Source: Lingula anatina
Lineage: Eukaryota > Brachiopoda > Lingulata > Lingulida > Lingulidae
Direction: 5' to 3'
Assembly: GCF_001039355.2 (NCBI RefSeq)
Contig: NW_019774502.1
Coordinates: 141,446-205,445, forward strand
Length of the DNA: 64,000 nucleotides
Position 1 is the first letter of the stretch; the number at the start of each line of letters is the position of its first letter. A program made the position numbers and the translations under genes. The notes under the pieces are model-generated. The model saw only the letters and a program-made list of their open reading frames with translations, was not told where the DNA came from and ran no database searches. This document shows, piece by piece, positions 25,722-38,505 of the stretch.

Positions 25722-26830
25722 GTAATTACGTTTTTTGAATTTTTGTCATTCAGTTTTGCTTTCAAGAGGTAAAGGGAGATTAATTCGTTTCTTATAAAAT
25801 ATGTTTCTTTGCTATATTTTGGTCCTGTGTTTTCCAAAGCAAAATGGCAGATTTAGCCCCAGTGTAGGCCTATCCCTGAAAGGGGATAATAAACGCCCAG
25901 TGAGTCTCTCCGTAGCATGCTTCACCTACTCAGTGTTGTAAATTTGCCCCAAATTATGGTACGTTTATTTTTATCCATACCCCAATCCCTTTTGTTTTTG
26001 GTTACAATCTGTGTTCTCCTGTTTTGAAGCGAATTTTTATTAAATATGATTCTGTCCGTTCAATGGAGAAGGAAATCTGCTTAGGGAGCGCATTTCAATA
26101 CCCACCTCCCCTTTCGTTTTTATTATTTATTTATTTTAAATTTATTTATTTATTTATTTGTGGCGGGGATGGTAGTGAGAGGACTGCTAAAGATGGGACA
26201 ACCAGTTTCGATTTGAGAAAGGTGGGGAGGGGGTTCCTTGGCCCCTTTGATCCGCCTTAATAACGCGTGGTATTCAGTAAAACTTAGGCGTACCTGTGCA
26301 CCCATTTGTGGGCGGTGTTTGTAAACATTTCCGCATGGAGCGACAAAGTGAATATGCAACACGTGGCAGTCAGTCAACGCTATCAAGTATTGCCTCAGTG
26401 GATGCCTCGTTGTCAGTGTATTTTACTTGTTGTGCTACAAGCGGTATCGAGACTAAACGGGTGTTAATATAGTCAACGGAAATACAAACACAGTTGGTAA
26501 TCTTTTGATAAAGGTCGATGACCAATACATGATTCACCTTAGCGACGCAGTATCTACAGTAGATTAGAAGGACAATTCAGTATTTTGTTATCTGGGATTC
26601 AGAAGGGCAGAGAAATTAAGTTTACAAACGTCTTGCGCGTAAAGATGCACTGATGGAAACTCAAAAAGATAAGTAAATAGTGAAATGGAATAAATGAATT
26701 GATAAATAGTTCAATAAACGCATGGAAATTTGACAAATATGATAGCAACATATATGAATAAATATATAAATGGATATTTTTTAATGTAAAAAAAAAATAA
26801 TTTGGATATTCAAGAAACAACTTCAGGTTT

Positions 26831-26910
26831 GATTCGGATTCAACTACCCTAGGTTCTAGATTTCAGTTTTGATTCGGATTCAACTACCCTAGGTTCTAGA
26901 TTTCAGTTTT
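26831..26910. repeat. Two-unit 40-base tandem repeat
   Basis: The 40 bases from 26831 (GATTCGGATTCAACTACCCT...) are repeated exactly from 26871. Recent small duplication, no coding role seen. Confidence 0.85.
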
Positions 26911-29900
26911 GCTCGATCTTGATTTCAATAAACCCCATATCAGCAAAACTGTGAAGCTATCCCGTGAAAAGGTATGAATAGTTAGCAAGCTAACTTTACA
27001 GTGCCCTGACACTCAGGGAAGATTCAGCATAAGGTTATGTTGAATCTTAGGTTAGGAGGTCCAGTTTTGTCCGGTTGGTAAAAATAAAACAAACTATCTA
27101 TCAAGACCATTGTGTGAGAAGGAACCCAGCCCCCTTGCCCCCATATAGAGATAGTGACGGTCACTCTGGTCAAGCAATGGACGGGACTGGGCACCAGGTT
27201 GAGGAGACGTGTGGTCTTACACCGAAGTCTATTCACCCTGTAGTATTAATTTGTTATTGGGAGAATTCGAAACCGAAAAATCAACAGGGACCCGAAGTTC
27301 ATCACCTCCGGTGACTTCTGTGTGTTTACGCTTCGTATTGATAAAATAGAGATGTTGCATGATAAATGTATATGAACGTCACGACTTGTGCCTTCTAAAG
27401 ACTCCCTTTTCGTGTTCAGTGACATATTTCCTCTCACTGTCACTTATTAGACAGAATGGCATTTTAAAGTAGTCTTGAACAGCCTTCTACTCTTTCATGT
27501 TTATCAGTTTCGTATTCGATGCTTTTGCTAATCATATTCGACTTATTTGAGCATCTTTTCACTTCTGTTTCAAATGCCTTTCTTTGTGATTAGTCAATGC
27601 GATATTTGGAAGATTCAAAGTTGAGGCCTAACTTAGGCCTACTTTAGAAAGGAGTTTGTTGGAACTCCTTGATTTTAATTCTACTTTTTGACGTTTTTTT
27701 TTTCGTCTTCTGCTGAAATACTTTTTGGTGAACATTGGTATTGAGATTTTCATTATCGGGTTGTGGACATCTGTGAAAGAATGACATTGGTATCGGGCAG
27801 GCAACTGGTGTGCTTATTTATTCTTCCTTTTTTTCTATGATATTCGTTCCCAGATTAAAAAAAAATATTTTATTACTCATCCTTTGTGAGTGTGTTATTT
27901 TATTTCACACTGGACCAATAGGCAGACGTAAAGTACCCGACAGCGTCTTTGGTTGTGGTAGGTTCCTTAAAAAATTATTATGATACTGTGTAAATTTGTG
28001 GATGGGTTGCAGTAATTCTTGGAAACAGCTAATGTTTTGTACAGCTTTGCCAGAGATTGAAACCAGCCTTTTGTGTGAATTTCTTTTGGTGGTGGGGTGG
28101 TGGTTTTCTATTTTTATCGCTGCCGTTGTGTGGATAAAAAAAGCGTAGGAGGCCGCGTTGAACACATATTTACTGAATTGTACAATGTTTCACAATAGTC
28201 GCCTATGCAACATTTGACTTTCTTAAAAAGCTCTTAGTTCCGCATGCACTGAACGATACAATTCGGTTTTTCTTTCCTATTTCGTGAATGATAATACTAT
28301 AAAGCTGCCAGTGGCGACTTCAAGTAGCGCTATCGACCAAATGAATAGCAGGAATTGCAGGGATAGGGAACCTGTGACTTACATAATAAAGAGAATTAGC
28401 GTACCTAGCTAGAATTAGTATTGATTACGTTTTGTGTGCATTTCCTAGACAATTATTTGTTAACTACATTATTTATCTCGTAAATATATTTTTTGTACTT
28501 GTCTCTGTCTTTGTTTCTCGAAATACCGAAAAAAGACACAACTAAGAATAACGGGTATTCGCTTTACACACCCCATCCGCCCCCCCCCCCCCACCCCGCC
28601 AATTTTCACACAAACTTTTCTAATTTTTAAAATACTTTGTGCGGTTAAAATGTATAACAATGCGTAGCAAAATGGTACGCTTTATTAAAACTAATATACT
28701 CATTTTACACATGTACACATATACACATTTTACAAAACTTACGATCCACTTAGGTGGGAATGTGTGTCATATTCCCTTGTACAACAAACAACGCATCATC
28801 AGTGTCCCGAATCAAGATGTGTCCAGGGTTCTGACGCACTGTGTAACCCTGGCCAAGTGTGATCGTTAGGTCAGCGTCTATTTATACCCTTTAAGCCGCC
28901 TTAAGGTACCTACCGAATCAATGGCAAGACAAGTGCAGTAGTTCTAAAGATTGCGCCATACGCTGTTTTTTGTTCGATCTATGATGATTGTTAGTGCACG
29001 TGTACCTGTTATTGATTTTTGCATAACGTGCTGCAAGATGAACTCGATCGGGTTCATACTGTTTCAGTTTTATCCTGTACGTTAATTGGAACTGTAGTAC
29101 GTGTTCAAGTTTTCTGTTAGGTTGTCCATGGTTTCAAGTTCTTGTATATACGTTTTAGTGATGGCTATCTCTTATTTGGAACATTTTAAAGAAACGGCTA
29201 CGCTACGTTTCGCTTTTGTTTCAAAAGCATTTTCAGGCTTTTGTTATTTCACCTCTTGAACTAGATGAGATAACAGAATATGATGATGATAAAAAAAAAA
29301 AAACATTATTAGATATCAGTAGTAGGTACAGTGTATTTCGGATAATGTGTATTCTGAATAATGAAATAGCACACGCCAGTATTGTCAAGTTTCTCTAAGT
29401 TTGATCATCTTTCCGTTGACTTCTGATGTCCAGGGTCCCAACCCATGCATATTGCATGCGGACAGAACTCCTTTCGGACTGACACTGATAAATAAATTAC
29501 TTTGCGAGTCCGATGAACCTGAACAAGTTCTAGTATGTGACCATTTAAAAACAAGACTGAAAACACAGTGACCCCGGTTACTTAATACGGTGATATTATA
29601 ACATCATTAATAGGAGAAACCCCGTTCCGTTTCTTGACATCGCCGTGTATTTGTCTCGGCATTGCGATAGTTGCGCCATGCTCAATGTGATACGCTAAGC
29701 GCGGGCTCTTAGCTTCAGTCTCAGGCAACGGATGTACTGCAGCCAAGGTCAGCAGACAGCTTCTGGGAAAAAAGTAAAAACTGCAACTAATAAAAAATCA
29801 GTTTATTAGCATTTGCATATGTGTAGCCAATGAAGGTTCAAGAACTGAGCCCATTTGCCCATCGCTGCTGGAAAATATTTTTTGAAATTTACATGTATAT

Positions 29901-30276
29901 TGGAAAGTAAGTGCATTTTCCTCTGTTTTCAGTCCCCTTTTATCCAGAAAGGAAGTGGATATAGTCATGGTAGATGTATGTTTTTGAAAAGAACATCAAA
30001 GCGAATATACCCACATATGCGTTTGATCAACTCTATTTGTAAAAAAAATGCCTGAGCCCCCATATAGCATTCATGATTTCATTCAGTGTTTGTTAACGCT
30101 TAAAGCTAGCGCCTGGTGGGTCGGTTGAAATACATTGTAATACAATGAAATAGTAATTTTCAGTGGCTGTTGTTTGTTAACAAACACATAAATCAATTCA
30201 CGTGGATTTCATGTTTCAACGACATGTATATATTCTTTTTGTATTTTACTTGGTGGATGTCTTGCTTTTCTTTGAA

Positions 30277-30338
30277 GGAGAGAGAGAGAGAGGGAGAGAG
30301 AGAGAGAGGAGGAAGGGAGGAAGAGAGAGAAAGAGAGA
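30277..30338. repeat. GA-rich microsatellite tract
   Basis: Interrupted GAGA/GGAAG purine tract. It encodes only the Arg/Glu runs seen in a chance open frame. Confidence 0.8.
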
Positions 30339-30887
30339 CTTTTGGGAACGGCGAGGGTAAACAGTAGGCCCTACCATACACGAGCGGGCATCTGTTTGTT
30401 GGTAATATTATTGGAGACTATCTTTTCCAACCGTGTATATTGTGTTCATGTATGTGAACTTGCATGCGTGTTAGTGCGAGTGTGCCAATCAACTTACAGG
30501 TCGCAAGAGCACGAAACACGGAGTAAATGAAATTGATTGTGCTCTGAAAATATGTGTTCTCTGAAAACACCTAGTTGCTTTATCACATTCATGAAATTTT
30601 CATAGACATGTCACCAGACGCGGTGCCACGTTATATATCAACAAGTTGTCAAACCGCTGTTTTGGTTGTTGTCTAGAAATTGCTATGGAAACCGGTGCCA
30701 GGGAGTTGTTAAAGACAACTTGTCAACCCAGAAGTACCTTGCCAGCCAATATGAAACATATATCAAATGTATGCCTTGACTGAAAATGTAAAAGCCACAG
30801 GGACATAGATGGCAAACCATTCACATACCGGTGAAGGTATTAACGACTATTTTGTCATGTTGAACTCGTTGGAATTTAAGGTATAAT

Positions 30888-32749
30888 GCATGCTTTTAGA
30901 CATGTCAAATAGCCACATTTTCTATGCATACATATGCCGTAATTCTACTTATAATTTCCGATCCCGAACTTATAATTAAAAAAACCATAAATCCCCTCAA
31001 ATTAATTTACTTGATGTCGAGATTTCTTCTGAGATGCAAAGGAAGCCATGGTGGCCATTTAGATCTAAATAATAGAATTACTATTGATATTAAATATGGA
31101 AACTACGTGCAGGTACGGATAGAGCAATGGCGTGTGAGTAGGAAAAATGCCTTTTTTTCCTCCGAGAAAAATAGGATACTTTTCATCTTTGAATACAGTG
31201 TCCATATTGCATGCTAAGCTATTGAAAAAATCGAGCTGCTGCTAACAAGATGCCAAATGATGTTATAAAAAAGGGGAAATAATTTTGCATACGCAGTCTC
31301 CAGTCAGAGAAGAGGAGCAATTATCACGCATATTTATGATATATTTGTGACAAAGGACTACTGTGTGACTAGAATATGAATTGATATTTATGCACAGAAA
31401 ATTATTGTAGTGACCCGCACTACATATCAAACACTCCGTGCCCCTGGTGGCCCCTACTGGCGGCAGTCTCTCCCTTTAAAAATGGGGATCACACAAGAAC
31501 GGTAAAACATGTAAAAGATCGGTAAAAAAGAGCTTATGTATAATGGTTGTCTACAACATGTTTAAACGGAAAACTACAGGAAAACAAATGATATAGTGCC
31601 ATACATGTTTCTTTTCACTTCCAGTCACTCTTGCTAATTACATGTCCTTACTAATTCAAACAACTTTCATGGCGATGAAAATGTAAATTGTTTCAAATCA
31701 TAAATGTTGACAAATTAATATATTTGGATTACGTTAGAGACTCGACGTGAGGGGATAATGTTTGACAAGGTACAGGATATGTGTTGACAATATTTTATGG
31801 CAGCAGTACTAATACATTTTTATCTAGCCGTCACTTTTTATATGCGGTTCTTTTGGCAGCTGAAATATTTCGCACTGTATTATAAGTTATTCCCGAAACA
31901 GTTTATTAATCTTACACTGTGTGAGTAGAACCTAGAGGTGATACATGTATACAAGAGATAATGAGTTTTTCCCTCCTGAACGACTTCTAAAAAAATATAA
32001 ATAAATAAATAAATAAAAAATAATAATAACTTCATTAAGCTTATAACGTCTCATGTTAACATTGTTGGTTGTCTGTGATACTTCTTATACTACTGTTTGT
32101 TTACCTAGTATAAGAAAGGAAAAAGTAATATATAAATAATTTAATATAGTAGATACTTGTCTTTCAGTATAAACAGATTAAGAAGTGTAATGGGCGCTTT
32201 TTGTTTCTGTTGGAGATTGTATATATATCGAAATGCTGCTGTACTGGGTTTATTTATTTATTCTGTAGGTTTAGTAGAATATATAGCTTCTGGTCACTGC
32301 TTGTAATTATGAGGAAAATACTTAGGTGGTATCAGTACGCACAAACACTAATTGAATTGAAAATTGCGTTTCTTGTTCCGCGTGAAAAAAAGCTATGGAT
32401 ATTAACACCTGAACTATACTTAGCGTGATAAATATGTCTCTTCGGCCGTAAATAACACAGAAAGAGATTTGTAATGATGGTGTTGTTACGGCCACTCCAC
32501 AGAGCTGGTGGACCTTAACTACTGACATACAAAAAGAAGCCCCATGCCTTTGTTGAAATTTCTATTACCCCAAGGCTAGTATTTTTCTTCTTTTCAGTTA
32601 TTTTTTCATTTGTTCGTTTTTAAGTTCCTGGTGAATTTATTGTTAGGCAGCGCAAGGTGGCATTGATATTTTGTAAACACATTATGAAAATTGGATGGGA
32701 AAATATACTTCTAATTTTCTAGTCCTCCTCACAATAGACATAAAAATTA
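30888..32749. repeat. Direct duplication set 2, copy A
   Basis: 1.86 kb block starting GCATGCTTTTAGACATG. It recurs at 32751 (copy B, diverged) and, from 30973 on, at 35903-37679 (copy C) at a constant offset of 4930; I see a single base change between A and C (near 31349). Chance-length open frames at 30924-31217 and 32201-32428 are carried along in A and C and are not genes. The near identity of A and C suggests the same physical locus entered twice. Confidence 0.85.
32147..32148. other. Empty Tc1 target site (TA), copy A
   Basis: Copy A reads ATTTAATATAGTAGATAC across this TA. In copy B the same sequence is split by a complete Tc1-like element with TA on both sides. The same empty site is at 37077-37078 in copy C. 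Confidence 0.9.
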
Positions 32750-32750
32750 N
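32750..32750. other. Single-N assembly join
   Basis: N between copy A and copy B. The next base restarts at GCATGCTTTTAGAC, the start of the duplicated block. Confidence 0.85.
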
Positions 32751-34028
32751 GCATGCTTTTAGACATGTCAAATAGCCACATTTTCTATGCATACATATGC
32801 CGTAATTCTACTTATAATTTCCGATCCCGAACTTATTATTAAAAAAACCATAAATCCCCTCAAATAAATTTACTTGATGTCGAGATTTCTTCTAAGATGC
32901 AAAGGAAGCCATGGTGGCCATTTAGATCTAAATAATTGAATTACTATTGATATTAAATATGGAAACTACGTGCAGGGACGGATAGAGCAATGGCGTGTGG
33001 GTAGGAAAAATGCCTTTTTTTCCTCCGAGAAAAATAGGATACTTTTCATCTTTGAATACAGTGTCCATATTGCATGCTAAGCTATTGAAAAAATCGAGCT
33101 GCTGCTAACAAGATGCCAAATGATGTTATAAAAAAGGGGAAATAATTTTGCATACGCAGTCTCCAGTCAGAGAAGAGGAGCAATTATCACGCATATTTAT
33201 GATATATTTGTGACAAAGAACAATTGTGTGACTAGAAGAATGTGATTTGATGTTTATGCACAGAAAATTATCGTAGTGACCCGCACTACATATCAAACAC
33301 TCCGTGCCCCTTGGCGGCCACTATTGGCGGCAGTCTCTACCCTTAAAAATTGGGGATCACGCAGGATAGTAAAACCTGCAAAAGATCGGTAAAAAATATG
33401 TATGATGGTTGCCTGCAATATGCCCGTTGATATGAAAAACTGCATGAAATAATGGAAAACTAGAGGAAAACAAATATGATATAGTGCCATACATGTCTCT
33501 GTTCACTTCCAGTCACTCTTGCTAATTTACGGTAATTACATGTCCTTACTAAATTCAAACAATTTTCATGGCGATAAAAACGTAAATTGTTTCAAATCAT
33601 AAATGTTGACAAATTAATATATTTGGATTACGTTAGAGACTCGGCGTGTGGAGATATTGTTTGACAAGGTACAGGATATGTGTTGACAATATTTTATGGC
33701 AGCAGTACTAATACATTTTTATATGCGGTTCTTTTGGCAGCTGAACTATTTCGCACTGTATTATTAGTTATTCCCGACACAGTTGATTAATCTTACACTG
33801 TGTGAGTAGAAGAGACAATGAGCTAATTCCGTCCTGAACGACTTCTAAAAAAATAATTAAATAATAATAATTATTATAATTATAATAATAATAATAATAA
33901 TAATAATAACTTTATTAAGCTTATAGCGTCTAATGTTAACACTGTTGGTTGTCTGTGATACTTCTTATACTACTGTTTGTTTACATAGTATAAGAAAGGA
34001 AAAAGTAATATATAAATAATTTAATATA

Positions 34029-35689
34029 CAGACTTGACATTTAATATGGAATATTTCAGTTTTGAAGGTATACCTAGGTAAAAATATGTTCTTTTTTAAA
34101 AAAACTCCGATCTCATATAAGATTTGTGAATGTAAAAGTGTGCAGTCAGGTGTGTCACTACCAATTAACTGACTTTCATGCCTGTTGCGCTGCTACATTA
34201 TGTAATTTGCAGTGATTTAATTGGGTAGTGTTCCTTTGGGCTGATCAAAGCTTGGCTTAGGCAAAGCTTGGTTCTGTCAAAAAAGTATCCATATTTCAGC
34301 AACTACTGCATAGAAGAATTTGAAATTTTGCATGCAAGCGGCCAGTTTTGCAGTGCGTAAGATGAGTCAAGTAGTGCATTACAAATTTGTTAATCTAAGG
34401 CAGAATGGCGCGAAAAAGACAGACATAACCAGACAGATCATAGCGTCAAACGGAACGGTCCCCACAGTTTTATAGAGTAATGCCCAGACTGATGTACCTA
34501 CACAGAGGTCACCCCCAATGTATCAAAATTTTACCTACAGGGTACAGGACCCACTGTCTTTCGGGATACGCTGCTGCAACTAAACAAAAACACTTAGTCC
34601 GTTCAGAACGAGGGGTAAATTGCCACTAAAATGCGTTTTTCAAAGCCCTTATCGAACACCAAACTGGTTTTAGCAGGTAAGAACACCAAATGACCTCCGA
34701 GGTACCCACTGTATACAGCAAAACATCGTTGTCTGTTTCTCTAATGAATTGGGGGCCATGAACGATTCTGGGTAGAACACTGAAACTGCGTGGCTTTCTT
34801 TATTGAGGTCAGATTTCAACTGTACCGCCCAATTAGTCAAAACAGAGTTTACAGATATCCAGAAGAGGCCTACGACGAAGCATAGGCCGGGTCTAAAGTG
34901 ACAAGGGTGATTGACAGCGTCAGTATTTGGAGTAGATTCCACATTGGTACCAAAACACCAATGGTAGTCATCGACGAAAACCTGAACCAGATCAAATAAA
35001 GGAATAATCTCGGAACCACTTGACTATCATTTGATAGGGGGCACCTTAGGAGCAATTCTAGGTTGCACAATGAGGTTGCAGGTTCACACAGAGCACTTTT
35101 AATAGCAGATAACTTACAGAACCAAGGGAATGAGCAGCTACCCTGGTCATCAAAATCGCCACATTTGAACCACATAGACAATATTTCGGTAGACCATTAC
35201 TCACCAATCAACTGCCTACATGTCCTACAACAAAACTGGACCAGATTGGACAATTTTAGACCGATGCCTGGAATGCTATTCCAGATTGAACTCTAAAAAC
35301 CTACCCCCAAGAAATGCCTTGCCGCTTGAGAGCGCTGGCAACAGCCACGAAGAGGCCAGGCGTAACAACGACCATTACTGTGACTAGCAACTGACATGAG
35401 GGTCTTTTGTGGAGCGTATTACCCTTTTACAGACGATAATTTGGAAAATATGGAGATCCAAAATATCTCTTTTAATGTGAGTCGTATGACATAGAATGGG
35501 CAATGTGTTTTCGTTTGCTTCTCTGGCGAATTCCATTAATGAACTGATGTCACAATGACATCAAAGAGATAATTTAAAGTTATTAAAACACGATTTTAAT
35601 CCTTATTTTCATTTATCAGTCAGCAAAATAGGAAAAAACTGATAAAAAATTATTTCGAAAAAAATATTCCATATTAAATGTCAAGTCTG
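34029..35689 (+). mobile_element. Tc1/mariner-type DNA transposon
   Basis: 1661-base element with perfect 26-base terminal inverted repeats (34029-34054 and 35664-35689; ends CAGACTTGACATTTAATATG). It is flanked by TA on both sides (34027-34028, 35690-35691), the standard Tc1/mariner target duplication. Copies A and C show the empty site, so the boundaries are certain. The interior carries a decayed Tc1-family transposase on the plus strand. A fragment of the same family lies at about 59470-59845. Intact ends with a broken transposase suggest movement by a transposase supplied from another copy. Confidence 0.95.
34400..35335 (+). pseudogene. Decayed Tc1-family transposase
   Basis: Two stretches of the plus strand look like Tc1 DDE transposase. 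About 34805-34880 reads EVRFQLYRPISQNRV and continues to YRYPEEAYDEA, which matches the part after the first catalytic Asp (family pattern SDESRF...VYRRPGE). About 35110-35180 reads DNLQNQGNEQLPWSSKSPHL, then NHIDNI, which matches the LPWP.SPDLNPIENLWD segment with the third acidic position. They lie in different frames with stops between them (for example near 34998 and 35026), and key residues are changed, so no functional enzyme is encoded here. Limits are approximate. Open frames on the opposite strand (34670-34942, 34870-35181) are shadows. Confidence 0.8.
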
Positions 35690-35901
35690 TAGTAGATACT
35701 TGTCTTTCAGTATAAACAGATTAAGAAGTGTAATGGGCGCTTTTTGTTTCTGTTGGTGATTGTATATATATATATCGAAATGCTGCTGTACTGGGTTTAT
35801 TTATTTATTCTGTAGGTTTAGTAGAATATATAGCTTCTGGTCACTGCTTGTAATTATGAGGAAAATACTTAGGTGGTATCAGTACGCACAAACACTAACT
35901 G

Positions 35902-35902
35902 N
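35902..35902. other. Single-N assembly join
   Basis: N between copy B and copy C. Copy C restarts at TAATTAAAAAAACC, which is internal to the block (equivalent to 30973). Confidence 0.85.
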
Positions 35903-37679
35903 TAATTAAAAAAACCATAAATCCCCTCAAATTAATTTACTTGATGTCGAGATTTCTTCTGAGATGCAAAGGAAGCCATGGTGGCCATTTAGATCTAAAT
36001 AATAGAATTACTATTGATATTAAATATGGAAACTACGTGCAGGTACGGATAGAGCAATGGCGTGTGAGTAGGAAAAATGCCTTTTTTTCCTCCGAGAAAA
36101 ATAGGATACTTTTCATCTTTGAATACAGTGTCCATATTGCATGCTAAGCTATTGAAAAAATCGAGCTGCTGCTAACAAGATGCCAAATGATGTTATAAAA
36201 AAGGGGAAATAATTTTGCATACGCAGTCTCCAGTCAGAGAAGAGGAGCAATTATCACGCATATTTATGGTATATTTGTGACAAAGGACTACTGTGTGACT
36301 AGAATATGAATTGATATTTATGCACAGAAAATTATTGTAGTGACCCGCACTACATATCAAACACTCCGTGCCCCTGGTGGCCCCTACTGGCGGCAGTCTC
36401 TCCCTTTAAAAATGGGGATCACACAAGAACGGTAAAACATGTAAAAGATCGGTAAAAAAGAGCTTATGTATAATGGTTGTCTACAACATGTTTAAACGGA
36501 AAACTACAGGAAAACAAATGATATAGTGCCATACATGTTTCTTTTCACTTCCAGTCACTCTTGCTAATTACATGTCCTTACTAATTCAAACAACTTTCAT
36601 GGCGATGAAAATGTAAATTGTTTCAAATCATAAATGTTGACAAATTAATATATTTGGATTACGTTAGAGACTCGACGTGAGGGGATAATGTTTGACAAGG
36701 TACAGGATATGTGTTGACAATATTTTATGGCAGCAGTACTAATACATTTTTATCTAGCCGTCACTTTTTATATGCGGTTCTTTTGGCAGCTGAAATATTT
36801 CGCACTGTATTATAAGTTATTCCCGAAACAGTTTATTAATCTTACACTGTGTGAGTAGAACCTAGAGGTGATACATGTATACAAGAGATAATGAGTTTTT
36901 CCCTCCTGAACGACTTCTAAAAAAATATAAATAAATAAATAAATAAAAAATAATAATAACTTCATTAAGCTTATAACGTCTCATGTTAACATTGTTGGTT
37001 GTCTGTGATACTTCTTATACTACTGTTTGTTTACCTAGTATAAGAAAGGAAAAAGTAATATATAAATAATTTAATATAGTAGATACTTGTCTTTCAGTAT
37101 AAACAGATTAAGAAGTGTAATGGGCGCTTTTTGTTTCTGTTGGAGATTGTATATATATCGAAATGCTGCTGTACTGGGTTTATTTATTTATTCTGTAGGT
37201 TTAGTAGAATATATAGCTTCTGGTCACTGCTTGTAATTATGAGGAAAATACTTAGGTGGTATCAGTACGCACAAACACTAATTGAATTGAAAATTGCGTT
37301 TCTTGTTCCGCGTGAAAAAAAGCTATGGATATTAACACCTGAACTATACTTAGCGTGATAAATATGTCTCTTCGGCCGTAAATAACACAGAAAGAGATTT
37401 GTAATGATGGTGTTGTTACGGCCACTCCACAGAGCTGGTGGACCTTAACTACTGACATACAAAAAGAAGCCCCATGCCTTTGTTGAAATTTCTATTACCC
37501 CAAGGCTAGTATTTTTCTTCTTTTCAGTTATTTTTTCATTTGTTCGTTTTTAAGTTCCTGGTGAATTTATTGTTAGGCAGCGCAAGGTGGCATTGATATT
37601 TTGTAAACACATTATGAAAATTGGATGGGAAAATATACTTCTAATTTTCTAGTCCTCCTCACAATAGACATAAAAATTA
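35903..37679. repeat. Direct duplication set 2, copy C
   Basis: 1777 bases, near identical to 30973-32749 at offset 4930. Beyond 37679 the sequence continues into new DNA, so C is the copy attached to the downstream contig and A the copy attached to the upstream contig. Confidence 0.9.
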
Positions 37680-37744
37680 CCTTTGGTGTTTTTATGTCGA
37701 AAGCGTGATAGTACTACCCTGAGTGTCCATTATAAGAGACCATT

Positions 37745-37990
37745 CCCAGAGACTATCGTACTAACTTTGGATCGAACTATCTCCGAGGGGATTCTCGCTT
37801 AATTGCAATTAACTTGGGCGGGTCAGATGTCTGTCACGTCTGCTGAGGCTGATAGGGGTAACTAACTATCGTTTAGCAGCTTAAGTGGGCGTCCCAGACG
37901 TCTAAGCCGCTTGGGCTGAGAGCAATAAAGCGAGGGACCCCTTGGAGATGGACCGATCCTGTTAGATCGATCTAGGGATGGGAACCCAGT
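37745..37990. repeat. Palindromic MITE-like element, copy 2
   Basis: Same layout as 2465-2705: the CTATCGTACTAACT block, a long inverted repeat (arms about 37818-37850 and 37880-37912) and the GATCCTGTTAGATCGATCTA block at the right. Diverged from copy 1 by perhaps 15-20 percent, judged by eye. Confidence 0.75.
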
Positions 37991-38263
37991 CTGAAGCTAG
38001 CCTGCTCACTATACCGTTTCGTGTGTTCGCTTTACAGTATTGCTGATGTGGGTTATATATGAAATCAAGATCGAGCTGGCAATATAGAAATCTAGAACCA
38101 AGGGTAGATAATACGTGTAGCATATGCTTTGTGTGCGTGCCTGTTCATTGTGCTGGGCGACTAATAATATCAATAAGTATTAAACTGCGTTGTTCAGGTA
38201 TGAGTCTTCCAAGTTTTGTTTTTTTCGACAGAGAGATTATTATAGGATTTTAAAAGCATTTCC

Positions 38264-38267
<4 letters not shown>

Positions 38268-38310
<43 letters not shown>

Positions 38311-38329
38311 GAGAGTGAGAGAGAGAGAA
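38268..38329. repeat. GA microsatellite
   Basis: Long GA dinucleotide run with a few interruptions. Confidence 0.9.
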
Positions 38330-38379
38330 TGATATTTATAGTCTTTTATTAACCCTACATGACATTTGAAATGATCTTT

Positions 38380-38505
38380 AGGGAGGGGTGGGGTCGAAAG
38401 AACACCCCTCTTGACCGGAAAAGGTCCTCTTTGCATTAAAAAATCTATCTAGGTTCTATTTCTCAGGTTAGGTCAACTAAGGGAGTAAAAAGGTCACTTT
38501 TGCCC
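38380..38505. repeat. CAGGCC-type short repeat, partial copy
   Basis: It shares GTCGAAAGAAC, CCGGAAAAGGTCC, ATCTATCTAGGT and AAGGTCACTTTT in the same order as the copies at 7867 and 62621. Ends not recognisable. Confidence 0.55.

Larger units (their letters stand above)
25722..30887. other. Long non-coding stretch
   Basis: Probably intron. It contains ATTT runs (26122-26160), a two-unit 40-base tandem repeat (26831-26910), C runs (28579-28592), a GA-rich tract (30277-30338) and AT-rich DNA. Frames at 26150-26386, 27075-27314, 27905-28165 and 28639-28869 show no domain. No exon could be supported. Confidence 0.45.
32751..35901. repeat. Direct duplication set 2, copy B (alternative haplotype)
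   Basis: It matches copy A with a few percent substitutions and small indels (for example a shortened segment near 33720 and a longer ATA/AAT patch near 33850-33910). It differs mainly by the 1.66 kb Tc1 insertion at 34029-35689. It ends at AACACTAACTG before the N at 35902. Confidence 0.8.

Noticed and set aside
34670-35181. Two overlapping minus-strand frames inside the Tc1 element
   Set aside because: They are antisense to the decayed transposase, which is recognisable on the plus strand.
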